The position numbers and the translations under genes are program-made. A stretch of DNA of 64,000 bases, taken from NCBI GenBank assembly GCA_031835245.1, contig JAVKOQ010000207.1, forward strand, positions 1 to 64,000, given 5' to 3'. The notes under the pieces are model-generated. The model made no database searches, was not told where the DNA came from, and worked only from the letters and a program-made list of their open reading frames with translations. Within the stretch, counting starts at the first letter, position 1. Each line of letters starts with the position of its first letter. This document shows, piece by piece, positions 22,098 through 32,797 of the stretch. The stretch comes from Balamuthia mandrillaris (Eukaryota > Discosea > Longamoebia > Balamuthiidae).

Positions 22098-23393
22098 GAG
22101 TGAATAGGTGAAGAAGATAACAGAAAAGAGGAGAGAGCAAGTACGTTGAGTTAATGGCCACTCGTCCAGCTATCTTCTCATTGCCCACAATTTCAAGAAT
22201 GGAGCCACAGTTGAAGCCATACCAACCGAACCACAATAGCAGCACACCTAACGTTGCCAAGCTCTCATCGTTGGCTGGCATTGGGTTTACTCGCCACAAA
22301 TGTTTGCCCTTCACCTTCTCGAAGCGGGCTACGTGTTCTTCATTTTCATCCAGAGGGGGGTACTGCCCTCTGAAACCGACTGCCTTGGCACCTACCAACG
22401 CAGAGAATCCCCCTTTTGCATATGAATTAAAACAATAAAGATAGAGACAAAAGGACAGAGAATGAGCCTAACCTACGCAATGGACGACAGTGCTGCCAGC
22501 AAAGTCTATTGTTCCAACGGACCATACGCCATCTCCACTCGCACTGAGCCAACCCTGTTCGCTCCATATCCCTTTAAATATTCGTCCACGTATTAGCCTC
22601 CATATGAAGGAAGAGAGAAGCAGAGAAGTGAAGAGTATAGAGAAGAGAAAAGAGAATAGTAAGACTAACAATGGGCAGCAACGGGATAAACGAATGTAGA
22701 CATGAGTGCGATAACAAGCAGATAGCCGGTGAATCGAAGCCTCTCAGCCACCGCCCCAGATACTATCGTTGCTGCTGTTGCTGAGAACGAAAACTATATG
22801 GAGACAGAGAGAAAGGTACGCTAAAAGATCAGCACAACAAGAAGAGAAGAGAACGCATACACAAAAGCAGGCAAAGAGAAGAGAATGAGACTTCAACAAT
22901 GTTTTTATAGTCGAAGAAAGTTAAGAAGAAAAAAAAACCTGAAAAAACCAAAACGCATTTTGAAAGGTGTCCGACGGAAACTGGCTCAGGTAAAAGTATT
23001 TGTTCCCAATAAAGTGGTTGGTATGACTCCCATCTCCGTAGGCGAAACCAAAGCCCAAAGAATAGAAACACAGCGCACCCACTCCCACGTCCAGCACATT
23101 CTAACGACATAGTAGTCAAACACCAAATAAAAAAAAATAGTAATAATAATAAAACAAAAGAGAAGAAAAAGAGAGAAGAAACGAACCTTAAACAAAATGT
23201 TTTTGGTGTACATCTTACGAACGGAACCCACTTCGAGCATGGCAAAGCCCGTTTGCATGCTGAACACCAAAAAGCCGGTGAGGAGCAGCCACGCCCCGTT
23301 CACCGAGTGCCTCACCTGCTCGTTGTAACTCTCCGTCTCCTCTTTGAACCGTTGCAACTGCAGCGCAAGGTCGGTCACGTTCACCTCCGTCAT
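20707..23393 (-). CDS. Ammonium transporter (Amt/MEP/Rh family)
   Basis: Starts at ATG 23393 (MTEVNVTDLALQLQRF). The first helix reads GAWLLLTGFLVFSMQTGFAM, followed by LEVGSVRKMYTKNILFKN as in Amt proteins. The first pore histidine lies in DFAGSTVVHCVGG and the second in DPVDAAAVHAFCGVWGTVAV. Further Amt blocks are FGWYGFNCGSILEI and DALNGILAGLVSITAGCAVV. Both twin-His residues are present, so a functional ammonium channel in a cell membrane is likely. After the last helix comes a ~190-residue cytosolic tail rich in Ser, Asp, Glu and Lys, ending TTEESDYY, longer than in typical Amt proteins. Introns at 21575-21612 and 22052-22094 contain (CT)n. Confidence 0.92.
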
Positions 23394-23618
23394 TCCTGCT
23401 TTGCTCCTTTCTTTTGTCGTTCAGACCACAACCAAGCGAGCCGTTCATTCTCGCGGCCAAGGTGGCCTGATCTTCCTTTGTTATGCGCATACAAGCCAAT
23501 TTTTGTAATTATTTTGCAATACAGATTTTAATTAAGAGAGAACAAGTTCAAAAATAATCGAACATTTGTTGCCCGGTTCCTTTTGGTGGTGCTAAACAAA
23601 AGAAGAAGCCTCCCTCGT

Positions 23619-23958
23619 TCAACCAAAGAATTGGAAGTCTTCCTCATCACCATTAGCTCGACCTTCAGGGGCGGCAGCCATCCTCAGAGCATGCAATGGC
23701 AGGGATGCTGCTTTTTCGGGAGTCAACACCTGCCTTCTTGACTTTCGCCTCTCTCTCTTGGTCTTTCTTTCATTCGTTTGCGTCCTTCCTTCGTCTCCTC
23801 CGTCTTCCAGGATATGCGTTCCTCTCGGAGTGGTCGAAAAGTACTTTTGCAACAACGTTTCCGCTCCTCCTCCATCGCTTTCATCGCTTTCCTCCTCAAA
23901 CAACGAATCATCATCTCCCTCTGCTTCCACTTCTCTTTCTCCTTCTCCTTCATCTTCC

Positions 23959-23989
<31 letters not shown>

Positions 23990-26916
23990 TTTCTCTCTCA
24001 ACCGAAGATGAGCTCTGCACCAAAGCTGTAGCGGCTCTATTTCTTTTCATCAAAGTTGGCGAGCTGCTATCGGCGCTGTCCTCCATCTCCCACTCTCCCA
24101 CCAAAGAAACCAAATCTCTCAAAGAGGCACTCGTCTTCTTCGTTGCAGCCAAACGCGCTCTTGGGGAATGAGTTACTTCCGGTTCTATCGTAGTTCCACT
24201 TGCGCTGCCACTTCCTCCTCCTGTTCCTGTTGCAGCCATTCGAGCTTCTTCTCTCTTCTTCTCCTTCTCTTTCTCCCATTCGTTGGTGAGCTTCAATTTC
24301 ATCTTCATGTCTTTGGGAAGTGCGTAGTCTTGTTTGTTATCGCGGCTGCTCTTCAATCGTCTGAAACTTGGAGAGCGTCCCGAAACGCTACCCGATTTCT
24401 TCTTTTGCTTTGCTGCTTTCACTGGACCAGATCTCGTGACTACTGAACCGTGAAGATGCCTTTTATCCTCCTTCTTCTTCCTCTCTTCGCCTTGTTGTTC
24501 AAACTCGTTTTCCACGCCGCTGCTGAATCCTCCATCATCGCTGTCCATGAGAGCAACACAAGAACCTTTTCTTCTGGTGCTGAACGAACGCTCTTTCTTC
24601 TTCTCGCCGCGTGGTGTGGAAGAGCGTTTTTTGGACATAACGAAACTGCCTCCTCTCTTCTTCTTGCCACTGGTGTTGCCCAATGCCAGAGGCTCCAGTT
24701 TGAACGCGTTGCCATCGTTGGTTCTAGGAGAGGACATGGGCTCGATCATTTGGTCAATGACCATGGCCACTTCTTTCTCGATGTCTTCGATGCTCATTCC
24801 TGATTTGACTCTTTGACTGATGCTTATGACTTTGGCTGCGCTCTTGGGAAGCGAAATGTTGGGATTGCCTTCGCTGATGATAGCTGATCCCCTCCATCCT
24901 GTCGAAGAGTGGATGTTATTGTTGTTGTTGTTGACAGCTTTGCCACCTGGCTCTTGACTCTTGGAAGGAGAAGCAGGAGCAGAAGAAGAAGTAGGAGGAG
25001 AAATGTCTAGTCCGGCGTTGAGACGATAGAGACTTTGACGGAAATACTTCTCTTCGATGCATTTGATGGCGAATTCAGCTCGTTTCTTGGTCTGTACTTC
25101 TCTCACTCTGCGTTTCTCTTCTTTCTTGGCCTGAATTCTCTGTTGCCTTTCTTGCTCTTTCTTCAACCGTTTGGCCTTATCTTTGTTGTAGAGATAAGAC
25201 ACGACATCATCCAAGTTTTCAAACTCATTCACGTTGATGGTGGAGAGCGCCTCATCTTCCTCGTCCTCTTCTTCTTCGTCATCTTCCACAGCATTATGTG
25301 GATTACGACGACTGCCAGCAGGAGAAGTAACGACGATAGCACGTGAATGCGGCGCTACGGCAGGACGGCCCCGCGTGAGCAACGAGAGACGACCAGCTCC
25401 GGAATGTGTAAGATCATCTTCCGGTTTCCCGAGCTTTCCCATGCAATCCTCCAGTTCTTCAAGCTGAGCGATCTTCACGCCTAGTAACAATGGATCCACC
25501 GTCTTTTGTGACTTGATGTGCTTACGAATGTCGTCCATGCTTTGGTGGACCATGAAGTGGAACATGGTTTTCATTTCTTCCATTTCTTCCACGTCGAGGA
25601 CTACTTTGTCAGAGACTTGTTCGGCAGTATCCTCTGGCAGAGTCTATAATATTAAAAATAAAAAGAATAAGAGGTACAGAACAAAAACAATAAATAAAAA
25701 AAAAAGCCCTATAATACAAACCGAAATTTCATCAAAGAAATCGTGCAAAGGAGTGAAGTTTCGTTCTAGGAAAGGATTGAGGATAGTCATGTACTCCTCC
25801 TTTTTGCCAAACACCATACCGTTTGCCAGTTGTTGCAGTGTTTTGGAAACAAGGATAAGAGCTCTCTGTCCTTCATCAGACACTTTACCTATTAGAATTA
25901 CGAAAAAAAATGCTAATCAACAACAGAAACAACGAAAACAAAGGAGAGAGTGAGTGAGAAAATGAACACATACAATCTACGATGCCATAATGTTGGGCTG
26001 CTATGATACATGGGCAAATAAAACGAAGAAATAGAAAGCCGCCAAGAATGGAATAAACATTGTCGGGATATTTAGCCATTGTTCCTAATCGTAGTTCATG
26101 GCATATTCTACGAATGCCCCTACATGTGTGGAACTATGTTCAGTCTTATCTTAAATAAACTAAATCAAAGGAACTAGAGATTACGAAAAAACTTACAAAG
26201 GAAACCGATCCAAGCCTTCGTCTATCTCTGCCAAAAAGCTTTCTGCTGCTAATACCACGTTCTGTGAGTTTTTCTTTTTCTGTTTCTTTATATCCTTTAC
26301 GCCTTGCTCTTCCAGTCGATTGTCATCCAACTATCAGAACAATTCAACTTTAGTGTTAATAATAAAAAAAAAAACCAACAACATCAAGTACAATAACCGT
26401 GTTCGATAAACAAACAACTACAAAACACAAAGCAGAACGAAGAAAGCAGCAAAAGATACAGAACCTCATATTGGATTCCTTTCTTCACGCTGCTCAAAAT
26501 TGCTTGAATAATAGGACCCAACGTCTTACGAAGGAAAGTCAAACCTATGGTCTTTGCGAAGAAAGAAAGCAAGTTGCTGACGGAACCATTGGTACGGAAC
26601 AATGTTCCAACTTCAGAGCTGGCCTCTATTTCGGTTCGAACGAGACTTATCATGAGGTCCACACAGAGGTCGTGGTGCATGTAAAAATTGACGATGCGAG
26701 GGTTGATCTTGTCTCGATATCCGTGTGGCACTGTGAAGCATACTGCCTGAGCTATCAATAGATCTGGCTCTGTCATAAGCTACAAAAATAGCAACGAAGA
26801 AGAAACAACCCAAACAATATAAAACAAACCAGAACGAAATACATAGAAAATTGAGCAAATATTCCATAAGAACGCGGAAGAGAGAGCGAGAGCGAAAGCG
26901 AACTTTGAGAGAGAGA

Positions 26917-26947
<31 letters not shown>

Positions 26948-27740
26948 GGAAGAGGATAGGTACATCAAGCAGCCGAATGTAGTTCAGAGTACGTTCTCCT
27001 TCATTGATCATAACTGACAGTGGCCTATCGCCGCTGCTATCAAAGAGATCATCAGGAATAGGCATGTCCACCATTGATTCATCTTTGGGCTGGCTTTCTG
27101 CCGATACTTCTTCCTTGTTGTCATTGCTATCGGTGTTGCTGTTGAGTTCTGTTGGTGAGATTGGAGAAATAACTCCATCTCCTTCTCCATCGAAAGAGGT
27201 ACGAGGAGTGAGATATCTAGCGCGGAGAACTTGACCTGGACTCTGGATGTCAGCCTTGGTGGCCAAGCTTTCGATGATGTTGCTCAACAGTTGACTTTCC
27301 AATTCTTCCGTGATTGGTACTTGATCCTTCAAAGGTCCTTCAGAGCCACTGCTTACGCTGGCTTCCAGTTCTGAGTTATTGCTGCTATTATTTTGTTGCT
27401 GGTCATCTTTTGTACTTTTATTTGCGTCTTCGATAAGTTGCTGTTGTTGCTGCATTTCTTCTTGTTGTTTTCGAGCTTTCTCCATTTCTTCTTCCTTCCT
27501 TTGTTCTCGTTCCTTTCGTTGGGCTTGAAGTTGGAATTTGCTGAGATGAACACGAGAAGCAGATGGTGATTGTGGTGGCTGTTGTTGTTTCCATGACGGC
27601 GGGACAGCGATGCGATTGATGCGAGCTTTGATTCTCAGCGTGACTTGGTCGTAGTGAGGTTTGCAGTAAAAGTCATCCACCAAACTGTGATAATCTCCTG
27701 GTGCCAAACGCTTGCCACATCTACATTACAGCCAACGGTT

Positions 27741-27780
<40 letters not shown>

Positions 27781-28726
27781 GAGTTGAGAGCGAGAAAGAG
27801 AGAGGGGGGGGGAGGGAGAAGAAAGAAAGTTGTACTTTTGACACTTGAAGCAGGCCTTGTGGACAACAACATGTTGGCCGACTGTAATCCTTTCGTTCCA
27901 GTAGACCTCCTTGCCACACTTGAAGCAACATTCCCGTTGACTGTTCCTCTCTTGCAACCACACCTTTTTGCCATCCTCCAAAACGGAAGACATGCGCCAA
28001 ACGCTGCTCGTTCGTCTTATAGGAGGTCTATTTGTGACGTTGTTCGTAGGAACTCTATTTGTGACGTTGCTCAAAGCAGCAGAAGCAGCTTCTCTTTTTG
28101 TTGTGATGTTTATTGGCTCACGTTGAGGCGGTGGTACGGCGGCAAAAGCTACTCCTTCTTTTTCTGCTTTGTCTGTGTTGTTCTTCTTATTCTTCTTCTT
28201 CGTACCTATGACGACGCGAAGCTCGATGGGAGCAGCTGTTGCATCGTTCTTTAAAAGTGGGATTTGGTTCAACACGGCATTATCTGCTCCGATGCATTCC
28301 TAATGTGTAATGAGCAAAAAAAAGATGAGGAACAGGACAGAAAATGGAAGAAGGAAAACGAAGAAGGAAGAAAATAAAAGGAGGCTTACGTTATTGGATC
28401 GAAGTACTAAAGAAAGCGAAGCCGGGTTTTGCGAGTGGAGGGAGGGCAATTGTGAAATAATTTGACTCTGAGAGTGCAGAGTTAAGATAATGATAAACAG
28501 GAAAAGAACCGAATCAGAACAAAAAAGTGACTACCTTCAGCACTTGAACAGTTGCGGAGGACGGTATTATTAACTCTTGTTCGCTCAAGCTGGGACCCGA
28601 ACCACCCAAGGCTTTTTCAAGGCGCACCTTGAAAAATAAAAGATAAAAAAGAGCCAATAATCTCAATAATCAAACAACAAACACAACATTTTTTTTAAAA
28701 AAAACCGGTACCTTGAAGGTTAGCAT
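23619..28726 (-). CDS. LIM-domain RasGAP with N-terminal ubiquitin-like region
   Basis: The proposed first coding exon is only five codons (MLTFK, 28726-28712) before a GTACCG donor. The next exon continues VRLEKALGGSG, beginning a region that looks like a ubiquitin-fold or Ras-binding domain, though this is tentative. Then comes a LIM domain: CFKCGKEVYWNERI, HKACFKCQKC, and CGKRLAPGDYHSLVDDFYCK across an intron. After a Gln/Ser-rich linker lies the RasGAP domain: arginine-finger block TLFRTNGSVSNLL, FLRKTLGPIIQAIL, then GGFLFLRFICPCIIA and LVSKTLQQLANGMVFGKKEE. The last ~650 residues are charged and low-complexity, with coiled-coil potential near DKAKRLKKEQERQQRIQAKK. It should accelerate GTP hydrolysis on Ras. 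Introns at 26908-26945 and 27743-27777 carry (CT)n. Confidence 0.82.
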
Positions 28727-28885
28727 CTTGTTAGCCTTTTTGTCGTTTTCGTTCTCCGTCTGTTTTCTTGGCGCAGTACAGCTCCTATAGTAATTAATGA
28801 ATACAAATAATTGAGGTGTCGACCGTTTAATATACGGCTTCGCGATACGATGACGTCACGCTGCCCGCGTAGGAAACAAACACAG

Positions 28886-30301
28886 CTATTGGGGTGCAAA
28901 CAGTTGCTCAATCCACGCTGCTATGTGATGGTGTTTGTGGCGACGCGCGGCCGCAATGGTAGAATGATTTAAACGGCAGCCTTGAGCCCGAAGCCATTGT
29001 AATATCTCCAAATGACCACCCTGGGCTGCGTGCTCACAAGTCCGTAGGCCGATGGGACAGCCTTGCTTATGAGCCCACTTTATGAGCTCTAAATGGCCGT
29101 GTCGTGCAGCGAAGTCACATGTATCGCCAGCTGTAGGAAAAAATAAAAAATGGGAGAAAGGATGAACGTACAAACCACAAAGAGAGAGAGAGAGGGAGAG
29201 GGAGAGGGAGAGAGGGAGGGAGAGAGGAAGAGGGAGAGGGAGAGTGAAAACAAAACAGACAATAAATCTTTGCTTACCCAAGCGACAACCTTGCTCACGA
29301 GCCCATTTAAGGATCTCCCAATGTCCTCTTGTGATGGCCGAACTGCAAGTCCTTTCATCCCAAGGACAATCATGAGCACGAAGCCACTTAAGGATCTCCC
29401 AATGTCCTCCTTTGGCGGCCGAACTGCAAGTCCTTTCATCCCAAGGACAAGCATGAGCGCGAAGCCACTTCAACACATGTAGGTGGCCAAGCTCTGCAGC
29501 CGTGCTACAGGTCAACGCCCTCAGCTCATTGCTGCAGTCATACTGTTGTGACAACCACTCCAACACGTCCAAATGTCCGTTGGTGACGGCCCGGTCGAAT
29601 GCCCCCTCCTCCCAGCGAGGACACCCATGCTCCACCGCCCATTGAAGAATTTTCAGATGCCCACCTTCTGCTGCAGCTAGATAAGTGTACTTGTCCCACT
29701 CGCAACCGATCTCATGTGCCCACTGTAGAACTTCCATATGGCCTTTTCTGGCTGCGGCCTCGCACACCCTTTTGCTCAAGGGACAGCCGTTTTCGTAAGC
29801 CCACTGTAACACTTCCAGGTGACCTTGCTCCGCTGCGCTGATCGCCGTCTGCAAGTTCCAAGGGCAGCCATGCTCTCTGGCCCACTTCAAGGCCTCCAGT
29901 TGGCCGTTTTGGGCGGCTTCGATGCAAGTGAACTCTGTCCAAGGAACATTCTGTTCACGCAACCACTGGAGCACTTCCAAATGGCCTCCTCCCGCAGCGG
30001 CTTGGCAGACGTTCGAAGTCACGGTGTAGCCTTGTTCCTTGGCCCATTTGAGTACGTCCAACTGGCCTTGAGTAGCGGCCGCGATGCACACGGCCAACCC
30101 AAAGCTCACTTGGTATCCATTTTGGAGGGCCCACTGAAGCAGTGGCACCGAGCAACAGACGTACTTTATGGACAACTTCTTTCTTTGTTCTGGCGAACAG
30201 CATTCTAGCCATCGTTTGCACGTCCTTGCAGCAACCGCTTTCGAGTCTTTGGGCAGCAAGTCCAAGATGATGGTGAGCACCTCGGGCGGTAACCGGTCCA
30301 T
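28886..30301 (-). CDS. F-box / ankyrin-like repeat protein (copy 1)
   Basis: The ATG chosen (30301) begins MDRLPPEVLTIILDLLPKDS, an F-box-like start. The frame is open further upstream without an ATG, and a TTTGCAG acceptor at ~30404 hints at a 5' intron. About twelve repeats of ~26 residues follow, of the type GHLEVLQWAxxxGCPWxxxTC, with strong identity between the copies reading RAHACPWDERTCSSA and RAHDCPWDERTCSSA. One intron (~29130-29280, with a GA-rich array) interrupts the repeats just after a GCRLG motif in phase 1. F-box proteins recruit substrates to SCF ubiquitin ligases, with the repeats as the probable substrate reader. Stop is TAG at 28886. Confidence 0.85.
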   Translation of the reverse strand: MDRLPPEVLTIILDLLPKDSKAVAARTCKRWLECCSPEQRKKLSIKYVCCSVPLLQWALQNGYQVSFGLAVCIAAATQGQLDVLKWAKEQGYTVTSNVCQAAAGGGHLEVLQWLREQNVPWTEFTCIEAAQNGQLEALKWAREHGCPWNLQTAISAAEQGHLEVLQWAYENGCPLSKRVCEAAARKGHMEVLQWAHEIGCEWDKYTYLAAAEGGHLKILQWAVEHGCPRWEEGAFDRAVTNGHLDVLEWLSQQYDCSNELRALTCSTAAELGHLHVLKWLRAHACPWDERTCSSAAKGGHWEILKWLRAHDCPWDERTCSSAITRGHWEILKWAREQGCRLGKQRFIVCFVFTLPLPLPLSLPLSLSLSLSLSLCGLYVHPFSHFLFFPTAGDTCDFAARHGHLELIKWAHKQGCPIGLRTCEHAAQGGHLEILQWLRAQGCRLNHSTIAAARRHKHHHIAAWIEQLFAPQ

Positions 30302-31101
30302 TTCCTTTGTTTTGTTTAAATTCAGGAGCAGGGTGGAGTCAGACAAACGGGTGTGAGCAGCAAACGGGGCCGGAACTTGTCTTTCGAACAACTGCAAATT
30401 CAATTCTTTTTTTTTTCGTTCTTGGAATAAATTCGAGTCGACGAAAATCCATTACCTGAATTGTCGACAAAAACATGTTTTTTGGACGACACTTGCCTTG
30501 AAAAGGAAAAGTCAAAAAAATTTGGTTTTTTTTTCTTCTTGGGTGTGAAGAGAGGGAGGGATGGAGTGCTGAAGACGAACATCAAAATCCGATTATTATT
30601 ATTTTTTTTTAAAAAAAGATAGAGAAAGTTTGCTTTGTTGTTTGCTTTGAGACTTTAGAGTATAATATTCTCCTGATCCGTTTTGGATTTTTTTTTTTCG
30701 CTTGTTGATTTTTTATTTTAAGCTTTCCCCCTTGAAATATTTTTATCTTGCTGCGCAACCAAAACACACAACGCTACTTATGATTCTACGGTTAGCCAGG
30801 CACCGAAGAACAAACTACAAGGAACGTAAACGGAAAAAATTTTGATTCTCATTCTCTACTGCTGAGTTTCAAAAATGAAATAACCCCCACACTTTGACAC
30901 CCTCGATTTGCCATCTACACAACAAACGCAGAAATGCCCCCACATTAGTTAGCATTCCACTCACACATAAACCAAACACACACACAAAAAGATAAAAAAC
31001 ATAGACACCACCCATTCAAACCCACAGTTTCCTCCATCTCTTCTTATTTTTCTTCAACTCGAACCCTATTCGCTCAACTTCATCAAAAACAAAAAAAAAT
31101 C
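30302..31101. promoter_or_regulatory. Divergent intergenic region (likely two promoters)
   Basis: About 800 bp lie between a minus-strand F-box gene and a plus-strand MORN-variant gene, so both promoters should be here. It contains an A/T-rich centre (30590-30760) and a CA-rich stretch (30880-31010). No specific factor site was recognised. Part of 30302-30410 may be coding or 5' UTR of the F-box gene. Confidence 0.5.
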
Positions 31102-32421
31102 ATGGGAGAGAGCTTTCTGTTGGACCAGTTGGGCTGGCAACACCACCACCCCGACCTCACCTTCCACGCAGAACTTCCCTTCTACGAGCAACAACAGCAA
31201 CCTGTAGATAAGGATCCCGAAGAGAGCGGCAGCGGAGCAGCCCTCAGCCTTGCCTTTCTTCAGCAACAGCTCCTACAGCAATACAAGCACCAGCGGCAAC
31301 AGCAACAACGAAAGAACGACACGACGACCAATGCCCCTGTCGCTACCACCGCCGCGGAAGAACTTGCCCTCCTGCAAAGGTCACAGCTGACCGTTCCCTC
31401 CTACAGCAATCCTAGCGTGCCCTCTCGTTCGTCTGTTGCCGCCATCTCTTTCTGCTCTTTGCCCAGTCGCAAACGAAAGACGCCTGCCACTCCTCCGTCA
31501 TCTGACGAAGAAACACCAACCTTTTCTTCTTCACGTTCATCAACCGCTTATTCATCATCGAAAGAAGAGAAAAGGAGAGGAGACCCCAAGGCCAGTTTGG
31601 TAGAGCTGTGCTGCCGCATAGTTGCCACTGACTTTCATGCAGAAACCAAGCGATGCCTTCCCGAAGAACTGCTCGAAAGAGTGCAACCCTACCTGCCCAA
31701 GCACGTTCAGATACTTCACTTTAGGCGCTATGTCGAATTCAGGCGGCGGTCTCCGCATCATCTCCAACACCAGCCATCTCGGGCCTGTACATCGCCCTCT
31801 GCTTCCAAGAAATCTCGCCATTCTTCCACTTCGTCTCCTTCGTCCTCTCACTCTTCCTTCTTCTTTGATGACGACGAAGAGCAAAAAGCAGAGCTTTTAC
31901 TCAAAGAAACCCATTACGACGAGGAAGGTCGCAAGCACGGCCCCTCCCGCAGCTGGTTCGAGAGCAACGGCCAGCTGCGCCAAGAACGCCACTTTGTTCA
32001 TGGCCTCAAGCACGGCGAGCACCGCAGCTGGTACGAGAGCGGACAGCTGGAATGCCAAAGGGGTTACAACATGGGCGTGAAAGATGGGCCTCACCGCCGA
32101 TTTTTTGCCGATGGCTCTCCCTCCCTTTTGATAGAGGCTTACAATAAGGAGGGCCGTCTCCACGGCAGCTGGACCTGGTGGCATGACAACGGGAGGATGG
32201 CGGGCAGGGAGCTGTACGTGGATGGCAGGAAGCATGGCCCTTGCAAGGAGTGGGACGAGGATGGAGTGCTGGTCAAGACGGAGCACTATCAGAGAGGATC
32301 CTTACGGAAACCGCGTGCCTCGTTGAAGACCAGTTGGCCTGCTGGTGGAGGAGGTTGCAGCTCTGCCTCTTCTTCGTTTACCCCTTTCTTTGCTGCCCCT
32401 GCGGTCGGTGCATTCTTCTAG
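31102..32421 (+). CDS. MORN-variant repeat protein
   Basis: An uninterrupted 439-residue frame starting MGESFLLDQLGWQ. The N-terminal half is Gln- and Ser-rich. A helical block LVELCCRIVATDFHAETKRC followed by LPEELLERVQPYL resembles an F-box or SOCS-box-like adaptor. The C-terminal third has about five MORN-2-type repeats: GRKHGPSRSWFESNGQL, LKHGEHRSWYESGQLE, VKDGPHRRFFADG, RLHGSWTWWHDNGRM and RKHGPCKEWDEDGVL. This repeat type is common in bacterial YwqK-like proteins. It is the longest intronless gene in an intron-rich neighbourhood. The binding partner is unknown. Confidence 0.8.
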   Translation: MGESFLLDQLGWQHHHPDLTFHAELPFYEQQQQPVDKDPEESGSGAALSLAFLQQQLLQQYKHQRQQQQRKNDTTTNAPVATTAAEELALLQRSQLTVPSYSNPSVPSRSSVAAISFCSLPSRKRKTPATPPSSDEETPTFSSSRSSTAYSSSKEEKRRGDPKASLVELCCRIVATDFHAETKRCLPEELLERVQPYLPKHVQILHFRRYVEFRRRSPHHLQHQPSRACTSPSASKKSRHSSTSSPSSSHSSFFFDDDEEQKAELLLKETHYDEEGRKHGPSRSWFESNGQLRQERHFVHGLKHGEHRSWYESGQLECQRGYNMGVKDGPHRRFFADGSPSLLIEAYNKEGRLHGSWTWWHDNGRMAGRELYVDGRKHGPCKEWDEDGVLVKTEHYQRGSLRKPRASLKTSWPAGGGGCSSASSSFTPFFAAPAVGAFF

Positions 32422-32797
32422 GTTCTTTTTTTTTCTGTTGCAGTTGCTCCTCTCTTCATCACTCTTCCCTCTTTGCTTGCTTTTCTTCATTTCATTTTAT
32501 TTCTTTCCTTGCTTCCTTATTATTTTCTCTCTCTTTGCTTATCATTTTTTGTATTTAAACCTTTTAGAACAACAAAGAGAGAGAAACCCCCTTTCCTCCA
32601 TTTCCCTTCTTGCGTTTCTTCTTCCTTTTGTCTTGAAACCACTTTTGTTTTGATTTTTGATTGGTTAGAATTTGTATTTACGCCTTTTCTACGTGAAATT
32701 TCAACCCTTGACCAGTACACATTCAAACATTTAATTAATGCGATCAAACGTAACCCAAAAGAGCAACAGAAAACAAAGGAAGGGGGGGGGGGAGAGA
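32422..32797. other. Intergenic region with T-rich 3' part and poly-G run
   Basis: About 375 bp between two plus-strand genes. The first 150 bp are T-rich, consistent with a 3' UTR. A G10 run sits at ~32783, just upstream of the next ATG. No gene was recognised. Confidence 0.5.

Noticed and set aside
23696-24171. Plus-strand frames rich in Ser, Leu and Phe
   Set aside because: They are antisense to the acidic low-complexity part of the LIM-RasGAP gene.
29150-29482. Plus-strand frame across the F-box gene
   Set aside because: It is antisense to the repeats and the GA-rich intron; no independent support.
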